NCBI RefSeq assembly: GCF_003863965.1
Contig: NZ_RRCN01000001.1
Span: forward strand, 4,608,304 to 4,672,303
Reading direction: 5' to 3'
Source of the DNA: Paenibacillus oralis
GTDB lineage: Bacteria; Bacillota; Bacilli; Paenibacillales; Paenibacillaceae
DNA length: 64,000 bases
The notes under the pieces were generated by a model. The model saw only the letters and a list, made by a program, of their open reading frames with translations. It made no database searches and was not told the origin of the DNA. The position numbers and the translations under genes were made by a program. The stretch's first letter is position 1. Every line of letters starts with the position of its first letter. Shown here one piece after another: positions 49,775-58,779 of the stretch.

Positions 49775-50725
49775 ATGAAAGTAGTTTCCACATCGCCGTC
49801 GTTCGGCAAATATTCGGATGAACCGTTCCGATACCTGGAGCAGCATGGCCTTGAATTGGTCCATCTGCCTGCTGATATCGGGGAAGAGGATTTTATCAGG
49901 GAGGCTCAGGGTGCAGCCGCGGCTATCGTTGCTTTTAATGCGATTAACGGACATGTGCTTGACCGGATTCCGAGCCTGAAAATTGTATGCAAGCACGGCG
50001 TAGGCGTCGATAACATCGATCTGGAAGCGGCCAAGGAACGCCAGGTTTGGGTGACCAACGTTCCAAACGCGAATAAACATGCAGTCGCGGATTTTGCTTT
50101 CGGGCTGATGCTGGCGCTTGCCAGGCAGATTCCGGCGGCTGACAAGGGCACCAAGGCAGGTGAGTGGCCGAAAATTTTCGGTACGGACGTTTACGGCAAG
50201 ACGCTTGGCATCATCGGACTGGGCAGCATCGGGAAAGAGGTGGCGCGCAGGGCGGGCGGATTCGATATGAGCCTGCTTGCGTATGATCCGTACCCTGACC
50301 ATAAGTTTGCGGAGCAGTGGAAGGTGCGTCTGGTCGGGCTGGAAGAGCTGCTAAGAGAAAGCGACTTCATTACGCTGCATATGCCGCTGATCGAACAGAC
50401 ACGAAATTTAATTGGAGCCGATCAATTCTCTATGATGAAAGAAAGCGCCTTCCTGGTAAACGCATCCAGAGGCGGCATCGTCAATGAGGAGGGGCTGTAT
50501 CAGGCTTTGAAAGAGAAAAGGATCGCAGGCGCCGCGCTGGACGTATTCGAGCAGGAACCGCTGACCGGGCACCCGCTGTTCGCGCTGCCGAACTTTATCG
50601 CTGCACCGCATATCGCAGGGTATACGGATGGCGCGGTGAACACGCTTGGCATGACCTGTGTCCGCAATATTGTAGACGTAATCGTCCATGAGAAGGCACC
50701 GCAGCACGTGGTGAACGGGCTGTAA
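49775..50725 (+). CDS. D-isomer-specific 2-hydroxyacid dehydrogenase (phosphoglycerate dehydrogenase-like)
   Basis: NAD-dependent oxidoreductase of 316 residues. The NAD-binding motif LGIIGLGSIGKEVARRA is near residue 147. The substrate-binding Arg is in LVNASRGGIVNEEGL near 230, and the Glu/His pair is in LDVFEQEPL near 256 and AAPHIAGYT near 276. The length is that of short PGDH-like enzymes without a regulatory ACT domain. In this operon it probably oxidises or epimerises C2 of a sugar acid, feeding the kinase and PdxA-type steps. It starts 25 bp after the PdxA-type gene with AAAGGAGG. Confidence 0.88.
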   Translation: MKVVSTSPSFGKYSDEPFRYLEQHGLELVHLPADIGEEDFIREAQGAAAAIVAFNAINGHVLDRIPSLKIVCKHGVGVDNIDLEAAKERQVWVTNVPNANKHAVADFAFGLMLALARQIPAADKGTKAGEWPKIFGTDVYGKTLGIIGLGSIGKEVARRAGGFDMSLLAYDPYPDHKFAEQWKVRLVGLEELLRESDFITLHMPLIEQTRNLIGADQFSMMKESAFLVNASRGGIVNEEGLYQALKEKRIAGAALDVFEQEPLTGHPLFALPNFIAAPHIAGYTDGAVNTLGMTCVRNIVDVIVHEKAPQHVVNGL

Positions 50726-50773
50726 TTATTTTTAACATTGTATCCCGACTTGGGAACAGGGAGGCTAGACAAA

Positions 50774-52093
50774 ATGCAAGCTAATGAACTGACAACCGCC
50801 ACTGAATCAAAACCTGTCCGCAAAAAGTCAAAAGTCCGCTGGGTTATTGCCTTACTGATGTGGGCGGCGATTGCCATTAACTATATTGACCGAACGGTGC
50901 TTTCGGCTGCCGCTCCATTTTTGACGGATGAATTCTCGTTAAGCGAAGCGCAAATGGGCATTATCCTGTCCGGCTTCTTCTGGTCCTATGCGCTGCTGCA
51001 GATTCCGGCCGGCTGGTTTGCCGACCGTTTCGGACAAAAGAAGACGCTTGGCTTCGCCGTCATCTGGTGGTCGCTGGCTACGGCGGTGACCGGACTTGCG
51101 ACAGGCTTCAAGTCACTGCTCGGCTTCCGGGTCGCCTTGGGCGTCGGGGAAGCGGCGGCTTATCCGAGCAATGCGGGAATAGCGTCCAAATGGTTCCCGG
51201 ACAAGGAAAGAGCGACCGTATCCGGTATTTTTGACAGCGGTTCCAAGTTTGGCGGGGCCATTGCCATGCCGCTGATCGTCTGGCTCATCGCCATGTACGG
51301 CTGGAAAATGACCTTTGTCATTATCGGTGTGCTCGGCGTCATATGGGGCATCATCTGGCTCCTCTATTTCAAGGAAACCCCGGAGGAGCATAAGGGAGTC
51401 AATGAAGCGGAGCTGCAGCACATCCGCGAGGGCCAGACCAAGAAAGAGGGCACTGACAGCAAGCAGCCGATGAAATGGTATCATTTGCTGAAGCACAGAA
51501 ATATTTGGGCCATGTGTATCGGGTTCTTTATGATTAACTACAACTCCTATTTCTTCATTACATGGCTTCCTACGTATCTGGTCAAGGAACGGGGCATGAA
51601 TCTGATCGAAATGGGGTTCGTAGCCTCACTGCCGCTGCTGTGTGCGATGGTTGTCGAGGTGGCCGCAGGCTGGTTATCCGACCGGATTTACTCGAGCGGA
51701 AAGCTATCCTTGACCGCAACACGCAAGCTCTTTCTGGTTATTGGCCTCCTAATGGCGGCCTGCATCGGTTTTGCTGCTTTTGCCGAGTCTGCCGTTCTCG
51801 CCGTGGTGCTGCTGTGTATCGCCAAGTCCGGCACAACGGTGGCTGCATCCCAGGTATGGGCGCTTCCGGGCGATGTGGCTCCGAAGAACATGACATCCGT
51901 TGTAGCGGGGATGCAAAACTCCGTCTCCAACATGGGCGGTGTCGTTGGTCCGATCATTACCGGTTTCATCGTAGCCAGCACAGGCTCCTTCGTACCGGCG
52001 CTGATTTTCTCCGCGGTACTGATCGTAATTGCGATTGTGAACTATCTGTTCCTGATGAAAAAGGTAGAGCCGATTCAAGTGAAAAATGCCTAA
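50774..52093 (+). CDS. MFS transporter, anion:cation symporter (ACS) family
   Basis: Twelve-helix permease of 439 residues that likely imports the sugar acid consumed by the operon. The start is the ATG at 50774, with GGGAGG 9 bp upstream; 12 further codons upstream are open but lack a ribosome site. The ACS signatures are the helix 1 stretch AAIAINYIDRTVLSAAAPFL (the Asn-Tyr-x-Asp-Arg motif), GWFADRFGQKKTLG between helices 2 and 3, and AYPSNAGIASKWFPDKERAT near residue 130. Relatives carry glucarate, galactonate or hexuronates. It is the last gene and is followed by a terminator. Confidence 0.88.
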   Translation: MQANELTTATESKPVRKKSKVRWVIALLMWAAIAINYIDRTVLSAAAPFLTDEFSLSEAQMGIILSGFFWSYALLQIPAGWFADRFGQKKTLGFAVIWWSLATAVTGLATGFKSLLGFRVALGVGEAAAYPSNAGIASKWFPDKERATVSGIFDSGSKFGGAIAMPLIVWLIAMYGWKMTFVIIGVLGVIWGIIWLLYFKETPEEHKGVNEAELQHIREGQTKKEGTDSKQPMKWYHLLKHRNIWAMCIGFFMINYNSYFFITWLPTYLVKERGMNLIEMGFVASLPLLCAMVVEVAAGWLSDRIYSSGKLSLTATRKLFLVIGLLMAACIGFAAFAESAVLAVVLLCIAKSGTTVAASQVWALPGDVAPKNMTSVVAGMQNSVSNMGGVVGPIITGFIVASTGSFVPALIFSAVLIVIAIVNYLFLMKKVEPIQVKNA

Positions 52094-52114
52094 TTTGGAA
52101 TACTGATCCAAGCC

Positions 52115-52150
52115 AAAAGCGCAGAAGGGGCAGCCCGCTGCGCTTTTCTT
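52115..52150 (+). terminator. bidirectional-looking terminator of the sugar-acid operon
   Basis: AAAAGCGCAG and CTGCGCTTTT are perfect complements across a 13-base loop, followed by CTTGTTT. The A-run at the start could also serve the convergent AraC gene. Confidence 0.85.
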
Positions 52151-52158
52151 GTTTCGCC

Positions 52159-54513
52159 CTAAATCGATTCCCGCACCTTTCCGGACCCATGCGCAGCGGT
52201 GGTGTCGCGGTATTGTCCCGGCGTCATGCCCTCCACTTTGCGGAATGAACGGATGAAGTTCTGCGAGTTGTTGTACCGGAGCTTCGCCGCGATATCTTTG
52301 ACCGGCATATCCGTTTCCCTCAGCCACTTTTTGGCCATTTTGAACCGGTACATCGTAAGATATTCACTAAAAGAGTACTGCGTCTCCTTGCGGAAAATAC
52401 TGCTGATGTAGTTCGCGTTGTAATGCAGGCGCGAGGCGCATTCCTCCAAGGTCAAGTCGGTGTCGTAATGATGCTGGATCATATCGATGATTTTTTCCGA
52501 AATATTGTGATACTGCGCGTTTTGCCTGCTGTTGAAAATTTTGATCAGCGGATGGATGACCGTGGTCCAGAACCAGTCCTCGATTTCCGCTTTGGTGTGA
52601 AGGTCAAGCATTTCCTCAAACAACGAGCTGTTTGCATAATGAATCTGCTGCAGGGAAATCCCCGATTCCTGCATCATAATCAGCAAATTGTTCAGCAAGC
52701 GAGTCAGCGGAATTTGATACTCATGTGGCGATAACTCCTGAGCGAACAAGGACTTAAAAAGCAAGCCGGTAAGTTCCTTCGCTCTGCCCGGTTCGGCCAG
52801 CTTGATCGCGTCCATCAGGTCGTTTTCTTTGTGAGTCGGGTAGTTCAAATTCAGCACATGTTTGCCGGAGTTGATGTTCTCGTATTGGATAATCACTCCG
52901 GTGCCCAGTTTTATCCGGTATTTCAGCGCTTCGATCCCTTCCCGGTAGGCGAGTGAAATTTTGTGAATGGATTGGAAAGGCAAGCTTAGACCGATGCTGA
53001 CCTGCAATTTCAGGCACTGGCCGATTTCATGCTGCAGTTGTTCAGTCAAGGCATAAACGATCCGGTGAAAGGTTCCGGCATTTCCGTCCGCGCTTCCGAT
53101 CAAAGTGACGATGGTTTGGTCCATCATGACGGGAGCGAACCTGCTATGGGGTTCCACCAGTTCCTCAATCATATTTTGCGCGGCGAACAGCAGCAGATTG
53201 AGATCCTTCTTCTCGTAGGCCGAATCGTCCGAATAATCGATCGCCAGCGTGACGACTGCCATCGTTTGCCATTCCTCGATATGATCTTTGTAACCGTACT
53301 GTTCGAGTTTTTCCAGAAGCTCGCGTTTTTTGTATTTCCCCTGGAAAGCTTGAATCAAGGAAAAGGTGCGAACCTGTCTGATGTGCTGGCGAATCTCCGT
53401 TTCGAGCCGGGATTTCGACTGAAATAATTGGTGGAACTCTTCGCCGATCATTTCGAACTCGCTGGTATGCCTCTGGCGGACCTCGGTCTTTCGCCGGCCC
53501 ATCTGGTTAAGGAGCCGTTCGATCGGCGAATACATCCGGCGCGAACCAAACCAGGCCAGTAAGATGGACAGGATGAGCATGAGCAGGCACACATAAAAGG
53601 TAAACTGCCCGATTTTGCCCGCTTCCTTGGTCAAACTCCCGATTGAGGTCACCGACAGGTATACCCAGCCGTTTAATTGGGAGCGCAAATAAGTGACGGA
53701 AAAATCCTTTTTGCCGATCAAAGTTTGAAATTGCCCGGAAGGCTTGGCCTCGTCCGCAATCAGGGACACATCGGCAAAACCGGTCTCTCCGAGCGGCCTG
53801 CCGATGAACGACGGATCGGGATGCATTAAAATCCGCTGATGCTCGTCGATGACGATAATACTGTCCAACGGCTGCACCTCCGTCGTGATGCTGTCCTGCA
53901 GGCTGCAAGCGGGAATATTCGCCAGAGCCAGCCCGTATTTGTGCAGCTTGGAGACCGGAAGCTTCTTGATCAGACTGACGCTGTAGCTGCACGGTGCGGA
54001 ATTGATGTTTTCCTCGCTGTAAAACCACGCCGACGGGGTTAAAATCCACGAGGTACTGTCGGGCGTATCCATCAGCCCTTCGAGCCGCTCGTGATCCTTA
54101 TACTCGTCCAGCCGGTAGAGCCCCGAATTTTTTACCATCCAATTCTGCTGCATATTGATCAAAACGACGTCTTCCAGCTTCGTATCGAAGGACTGCATGT
54201 TGCGGATTTCGTTGCGCAAATCGTTGTATAATTTGAAATCGCTTTCACCCAACGGGTTGTTAAGAGCCCTTCTAAGCACGGTCGAGTTGACCACTTGATT
54301 TAAAGTTTGATTGACAGTCGTCAATTTACGTTCTACATTTGAGTTAATTTGTGAAATCAGCTCAATTTTGCTCTGGCTTACATTTTTTTGGATTTCCCGG
54401 GTCGAGGTCAAATAGGAAAAGGTACCGATGAACAGCACGGGAAGTGTACTGACAACGATCGTAAAAATCATTAGTTTGCTTAAGAAGCTTAATGGTTTCA
54501 CCAATATCAGCAC
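52159..54513 (-). CDS. transmembrane AraC-family regulator with extracytoplasmic sensor
   Basis: A 784-residue one-protein version of a YesM/YesN system. An N-terminal helix (about 12-33) and a second at about 290-310 bracket a periplasmic-side sensor (Cache-like; about 35-285). They are followed by a linker and a C-terminal AraC domain: LTLEECASRLHYNANYISSI, PVKDIAAKLRYNNSQNFIRS, EGMTPGQYRD. It would sense a sugar outside the cell and bind DNA at the membrane. The start is GTG at 54513 or a few codons later; no ribosome site decides. It is divergent from the binding lipoprotein gene, and the gap contains paired repeats. Confidence 0.85.
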   Translation of the reverse strand: MLILVKPLSFLSKLMIFTIVVSTLPVLFIGTFSYLTSTREIQKNVSQSKIELISQINSNVERKLTTVNQTLNQVVNSTVLRRALNNPLGESDFKLYNDLRNEIRNMQSFDTKLEDVVLINMQQNWMVKNSGLYRLDEYKDHERLEGLMDTPDSTSWILTPSAWFYSEENINSAPCSYSVSLIKKLPVSKLHKYGLALANIPACSLQDSITTEVQPLDSIIVIDEHQRILMHPDPSFIGRPLGETGFADVSLIADEAKPSGQFQTLIGKKDFSVTYLRSQLNGWVYLSVTSIGSLTKEAGKIGQFTFYVCLLMLILSILLAWFGSRRMYSPIERLLNQMGRRKTEVRQRHTSEFEMIGEEFHQLFQSKSRLETEIRQHIRQVRTFSLIQAFQGKYKKRELLEKLEQYGYKDHIEEWQTMAVVTLAIDYSDDSAYEKKDLNLLLFAAQNMIEELVEPHSRFAPVMMDQTIVTLIGSADGNAGTFHRIVYALTEQLQHEIGQCLKLQVSIGLSLPFQSIHKISLAYREGIEALKYRIKLGTGVIIQYENINSGKHVLNLNYPTHKENDLMDAIKLAEPGRAKELTGLLFKSLFAQELSPHEYQIPLTRLLNNLLIMMQESGISLQQIHYANSSLFEEMLDLHTKAEIEDWFWTTVIHPLIKIFNSRQNAQYHNISEKIIDMIQHHYDTDLTLEECASRLHYNANYISSIFRKETQYSFSEYLTMYRFKMAKKWLRETDMPVKDIAAKLRYNNSQNFIRSFRKVEGMTPGQYRDTTAAHGSGKVRESI

Positions 54514-54572
54514 CTGACCTTATGTGATGAATTACGGCTATAATCAAGTGTATGATGTTTTACAGATAATTA

Positions 54573-54606
54573 CAATAATCATCTTGTGGGGCAATAATCA
54601 TTTTGT
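54573..54606 (+). promoter_or_regulatory. paired direct repeat, candidate target of the AraC regulator
   Basis: CAATAATCATCTTGT (54573-54587) and CAATAATCATTTTGT (54592-54606) match at 14 of 15 positions with a start-to-start distance of 19 bp, the typical arrangement for AraC-type proteins. A related CGATAATCATTATTT occurs at 58647-58661 before the second binding protein gene. Confidence 0.55.
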
Positions 54607-54639
54607 TTCATTTTCGGATTTTTAAGGGGGAACTACCGA

Positions 54640-56160
54640 ATGTTCAGAAAAATCGGCGGGATAAAAAGCATGTTCTGCACGTTTGCCATTTGCTTGATCG
54701 CCGTTTCCGCGCTTGGCGGCTGCATAAACCGGGATGCGAAACGCCCGGCGGCCGGCGAAGACCGTACCTTTATTTCGATTTTGGCGCCGCTGCATTTTCC
54801 TCAGCCGCCTTCCAAGGATGTCGTTGCGGAAATCGAGCGGCTAACCGGCGTACAGCTTGACCTTCGCTGGGTACCGGAGGGCGTTTATACCGACAAGATG
54901 ATGACCGGGCTCACGACCAATTCACTGGCAAAAGTCAGCTTTGTGAAATTTTCCGATTACAATCTGGTCAATAATGCGATTCGTTCGGACGTTTTCTGGG
55001 AAATCGGCCCGTTTTTGGAGGAGTTCCCGAACCTCCGCCAGCTTGACCGGAATATTTTTGACCAGACCGCAGTGGACGGAAAAATATACGGATTATATAC
55101 CGAACGTCCCTCTTCAAGACAAGGGGTCATTCTGCGCAAAGACTGGCTCGACAACCTTCATTTAAAAGAACCGCAGACGCTGGAAGATCTGTATGAGGTG
55201 ATGAAGCAATTTACATATAACGATCCGGACGGAAACGGGAAGCAGGACACGCTGGGCGTTGTGGACCGCAATGATCTCGTGTACGGCATCTTCAAGACAT
55301 TAAGTTCTTATTTCGGAACGCCAAACAATTGGAAAATTGAGGACGGTCATGTCATCCCGGAATTTATGACGGACGAATACATGGATACGATGAATTTTAT
55401 GAAAAAGCTGTACGACGAGAAGCTGATCAATCAGGATTTTCCGCTCACAAGCAAAGAAATTCAGCGCGACAAGTTCATTCGCGGCGAGGCGGGCGTATTT
55501 ATCGGAAGCATGACCGATGTTCAGCGGCTGTCCATTGAAGCCAGGGCGATCCATCCGGACGCCGAATTTACGCTGGTCAACCGGATCAAAGGTCCGTACG
55601 GATACAAGGTATGGTCGATTCCGAATTATAACGGCCTATATTTGTTTTCCAAAAAGGCGATCCCTACGGAGCAAGAGCTGCGGGAAGTGCTTGGCTTTTT
55701 TGACCGGACTATGGACAAGGATGTCGCCAATCTGATGATGTACGGATTTGAGGGAAGACACTATTATACGGAAAACGGGAAAGTGGTCCTTCCGGAAGAG
55801 ACTTCGCAGCTTCGGGTGTACGAGGTGAACCCGCTGTATTCGCTGCTGATTGCCGACATCAGCAACAAAAACATTATGGAGGTCGCCAAAAAAGAACATC
55901 TAACCTATATTGCGGATCAGCTCAGTAAGGACAATGAATCGTTTCTGGTCGAGGACCCGACGGTTCAGCTCAGTTCGCCGACCTTTGATGAGAAAAATGC
56001 CGAGCTTTCGGTGATCATCACGGATGCCACGTACAACTACATCCTCGGCAACATCGATGCCGAAGGCTTTAAGCAGGAAATCGAACGCTGGAAACTTAGC
56101 GGCGGGGAAACGATTATCAAGGAATTCGAGGCTTCCCTTGCAGGTAGGGGAGTAAAATGA
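54640..56160 (+). CDS. extracellular solute-binding lipoprotein (sugar ABC importer), first paralogue
   Basis: A 506-residue lipoprotein whose lipobox is SALGGC, with Cys near residue 28. The calcium-loop-like NDPDGNGKQD is near residue 192, and the neighbouring GVVDRNDLVYG and SYFGTPNNW segments are nearly the same in the protein at 58780, so the two are close paralogues. It has no permease of its own; the nearest permeases follow the second paralogue. Before the VOC gene and IS entered, it may have been part of that operon. It may also feed the same permeases with another sugar. Confidence 0.88.
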   Translation: MFRKIGGIKSMFCTFAICLIAVSALGGCINRDAKRPAAGEDRTFISILAPLHFPQPPSKDVVAEIERLTGVQLDLRWVPEGVYTDKMMTGLTTNSLAKVSFVKFSDYNLVNNAIRSDVFWEIGPFLEEFPNLRQLDRNIFDQTAVDGKIYGLYTERPSSRQGVILRKDWLDNLHLKEPQTLEDLYEVMKQFTYNDPDGNGKQDTLGVVDRNDLVYGIFKTLSSYFGTPNNWKIEDGHVIPEFMTDEYMDTMNFMKKLYDEKLINQDFPLTSKEIQRDKFIRGEAGVFIGSMTDVQRLSIEARAIHPDAEFTLVNRIKGPYGYKVWSIPNYNGLYLFSKKAIPTEQELREVLGFFDRTMDKDVANLMMYGFEGRHYYTENGKVVLPEETSQLRVYEVNPLYSLLIADISNKNIMEVAKKEHLTYIADQLSKDNESFLVEDPTVQLSSPTFDEKNAELSVIITDATYNYILGNIDAEGFKQEIERWKLSGGETIIKEFEASLAGRGVK

Positions 56161-56262
56161 TTCTGATTTGGTTTAAAAGCTTGTGACGAATGTATGGTTT
56201 TTTCTGATTGAAGCCAGATTGTTAGTAGAGCACCAACATTGCAAATATCAAAGGAGGCAAAC

Positions 56263-56649
56263 ATGATGAAAATTATTGTTACCAGTATATTCGTTCAAGA
56301 TCAAGACAAGGCATTGGCGTTTTATACAAACACGCTGGGTTTTGTAAAAAAGCAAGACGTTCCCGCCGGAGAATTTAGGTGGATAACACTTGTTTCTCCG
56401 GATGATCAAGACGGTACCGAGCTTTTACTCGAACCCAATGACCATCCTGCCGCCAAAGAGTATCAAACGAAGTTAGTTGCCGATGGCATCCCAGTAACCA
56501 TGTTTGGCGTTGATGATATTCATAATGAGTACAAAAGATTATTGGATAACGGCGTGAAGTTTACAATGGAGCCGACAAAAATGGGCGATGTAACAATAGC
56601 TATCTTCGACGATACATGCGGCAACCTTATTCAGATCATTCAGAAGTAA
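56263..56649 (+). CDS. VOC superfamily (glyoxalase-like) protein
   Basis: A 128-residue protein with two beta-alpha-beta-beta-beta modules: MMKIIVTSIFVQDQDKALAF opens the first, and FGVDDIHNEYKRLLDNGVKF begins the second. The ending VTIAIFDDTCGNLIQIIQ has the metal-ligand Glu position replaced by Asn-Leu-Ile, and the first His position is not obvious, so metal binding is doubtful. The start at 56263 (or 56266) follows AAAGGAGG; eight upstream codons are not used. Small VOC proteins of this kind include glyoxalases and antibiotic-binding proteins; its job here is unknown. It is bracketed by the lipoprotein gene and a terminator. Confidence 0.82.
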   Translation: MMKIIVTSIFVQDQDKALAFYTNTLGFVKKQDVPAGEFRWITLVSPDDQDGTELLLEPNDHPAAKEYQTKLVADGIPVTMFGVDDIHNEYKRLLDNGVKFTMEPTKMGDVTIAIFDDTCGNLIQIIQK

Positions 56650-56668
56650 AATAGCCAATAGATTTAGC

Positions 56669-56713
56669 AAAGACCTTAGCTTCCGCTTGACGGCGGAACT
56701 TAAGGTCTTTTAC
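56669..56713 (+). terminator. intrinsic terminator after the VOC gene
   Basis: AAAGACCTTAGCTTCCGC pairs with GCGGAACTTAAGGTCTTT with two mismatches over a TTGACG loop, followed by TTTACATT. Confidence 0.8.
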
Positions 56714-56794
56714 ATTATTTCACGTCCTTCGATGACGGCGATTCTGCACCCCTACAGAAAAGGGCATATACCCTTTGCAGCGGCCGTTATAAAG

Positions 56795-58295
56795 GGGGGG
56801 GCGGCAGATCAATACTCGCTGTCCGGACGCATTGCATGATTATCCCGTTTGAACAGGGTAGCAGAGAAACAGACAAGCTCGGGAGAAGAAAATATTTGGT
56901 GGAGAAGCAGATCGGTTCGAGATAGTTTAGATGGGCTTAGGAGAAGGAATCAGGTTTAGGGGAGGTGAAACAGACCGGACAAGAGATCAAGACAGGATAT
57001 CAAGGACAAGACGCGAGGGAAACGAAAAGACCGTAATTTTGCCGTAGGCTGAACGCTTCCATCTGCAGCAACGCCCGCACCGTTCATGCTAACTCACACC
57101 AAGCAAGTTGATCCCCATCAAAGCAAGTTGATCCGCATCCAACTAACCCCTACCGTTCAAACGCCATGATCAGGCCGCAGCCGCAAGAGGCTGGTTCGGT
57201 TGGCGCGCGATCAGCCGGCGGTAAGGGATCGCCGGAATCGCCACACACATGTGCAGCAACTTCTGCCGCATCGTTTCTTTCGCTCCGGGCAGGTGCAGCC
57301 GGCGGCGTCCGGTGTACTCGTTCAGGTACGCCTGAAGATGCTTCAGTCCCAAGGCTATATATGTACTCTTCAGCGATTCCCACACCTCTCTCACTACTTT
57401 CCGTAAGGGCACATACAGCCGAAAGGCTAGAGGGAACGACTGCACCGCCGATGTACGGACGTCCACATGCCCGTTGATGAACGCGGCGAGTTCGTGACGG
57501 TTTGCCCTTTGTCCGTCTCCTCTCTTGTGCGGTACCAGCCGGATTTTGACCTACTCCGGCTCGCCCGACTCCGTGACTGTGCACCCCGCTACGACCGCTG
57601 AGGCATACGGATGCGAAAACTGACACCGGGACGGGTTACGCCCATACTGATTGCTGTTCACCTTCACGTCTCCGCAGAGTAGCTCCCGGGCATCGAATTC
57701 CCCGACAGCATAGCGTATTTTGTGCAGCATCAACCAGGCGGTTTTGTAGGTGACCCGGATCACCTGGCTCAGTCGTCTCGCCGAGATGCCGTCCTCAAGC
57801 AGGAATAAATCCAGGGCCTCGAACCACTTGAGCAGGGGCAGATGCATTCCTTTAAAAATCGTACCAACCAAAGCCGACGTTTGATGCTTGCACTTTGCGC
57901 ACTCAAACAAGGAGATATGCCGGGAGGTCAGACGGCTGCACCGGGTGTGAGCACAGCGCGGGCAGACGAAGCCGCTTGGCCACTCTTCATCGCGATCAGC
58001 GCCTCCATGCAGGCCTGCTCGCTGTTATAACGGCTGGTGAATGGTTGATGTTCCGTTCCCGCATTGACCTCCATGTTTGCTCGCCCCCGAATCAAGAACT
58101 TAGGAACGTGCGTTCGATTTATCCCATTATACCAAACGTACGTTCCTATTACGAACTGAAAATCTCACCTTAACCGCCTCATTTGTTCCTCATCTCTTAT
58201 TCTTCTCTTTTTTGGAACCCTTGCCTAGCCCCCACCCCCTGCTCCCTGAGCGAATGGGATAATCGTGCAAAGGCTGCAGGCAGGGGCACCAAGGC
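56795..58295 (-). mobile_element. IS1595-like insertion sequence, copy 2 (decayed)
   Basis: Second copy of the element at 27900-29379, in the same orientation. The inverted repeats are 56830-56856 and 58246-58272, each slightly diverged from copy 1. An additional 18-nt tandem duplication (AAGCAAGTTGATCC plus CATC-like bases) lies at about 57105-57140, next to the transposase end. The purine-rich non-coding segment is kept almost unchanged, whereas the transposase is broken. It lies between the two paralogous binding-protein genes. Confidence 0.8.
57170..58074 (-). pseudogene. broken IS1595-like transposase
   Basis: Collinear with the intact transposase of copy 1 but with two lesions. A 2-base insertion near 57980-57988 (CCACTCTTCATCGC against CCATTTCATCGC) shifts the frame before the zinc ribbon. 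A CAG-to-TAG change at 57551-57553 (after GEPE) stops the frame in the middle. Fragments 57554-57910 and 57170-57550 remain readable. The element can move only if copy 1 supplies transposase. Confidence 0.85.
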
Positions 58296-58645
58296 AAGGG
58301 CGGCACCAAGACACGAACCTGACACGAACTGCCCGGTTTAGAGATCATGTCACCGGCACGCCAAAAAAAGCTGGGAAGACACTGTCCGCCTCTGATTCAG
58401 CGTCAACTCCGGCAATGGATTGCTGCTTTACCCAGCTAAATCAAGGGCACTAAGACCTTTACGCTGGTTTTTGGCACCAGCCCGAGAAAACCATCATTGT
58501 AATGCTCGAATCAGTGTCAAACCGGCGGGGACAGCAATCAATCCTTAAAAAGCATTTCTCTCGATTATTCTGTAAAAAATGAGGGCGCTTATGCTGAGGG
58601 AACTTCCTTGGTATGCGCCCTTTTCATTTTATTTCGTTCATCACC
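58296..58645. other. gene-free stretch after IS copy 2
   Basis: I see no credible gene here. Short open frames lack ribosome sites. The only structure is the hairpin at 58582-58624. Confidence 0.5.
58582..58624 (+). terminator. possible terminator or attenuator before the second binding-protein gene
   Basis: AGGGCGC and GCGCCCT form the base of a hairpin with partial pairing further in (AGGGA with TTCCT), followed by TTTC. It lies 155 bp before the start codon, upstream of the repeat at 58647. Confidence 0.45.
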
Positions 58646-58646
58646 A

Positions 58647-58661
58647 CGATAATCATTATTT
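58647..58661 (+). promoter_or_regulatory. repeat related to the AraC target at 54573
   Basis: CGATAATCATTATTT matches CAATAATCATTTTGT in the core ATAATCATT. A shorter inverted relative (AAATGATTGTTTC) follows at about 58695. This suggests that the transmembrane AraC regulator also controls the second lipoprotein operon. Confidence 0.4.
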
Positions 58662-58779
58662 CAGATATGCCCTGTGCGGCGGCCATTATGAGGAAATGAT
58701 TGTTTCCGGAATGCTCCGGCGGAATGTACTGTGAAGTTGTAACCAATACATTCCATTGGACATTGGAGGTCAAAACGGT

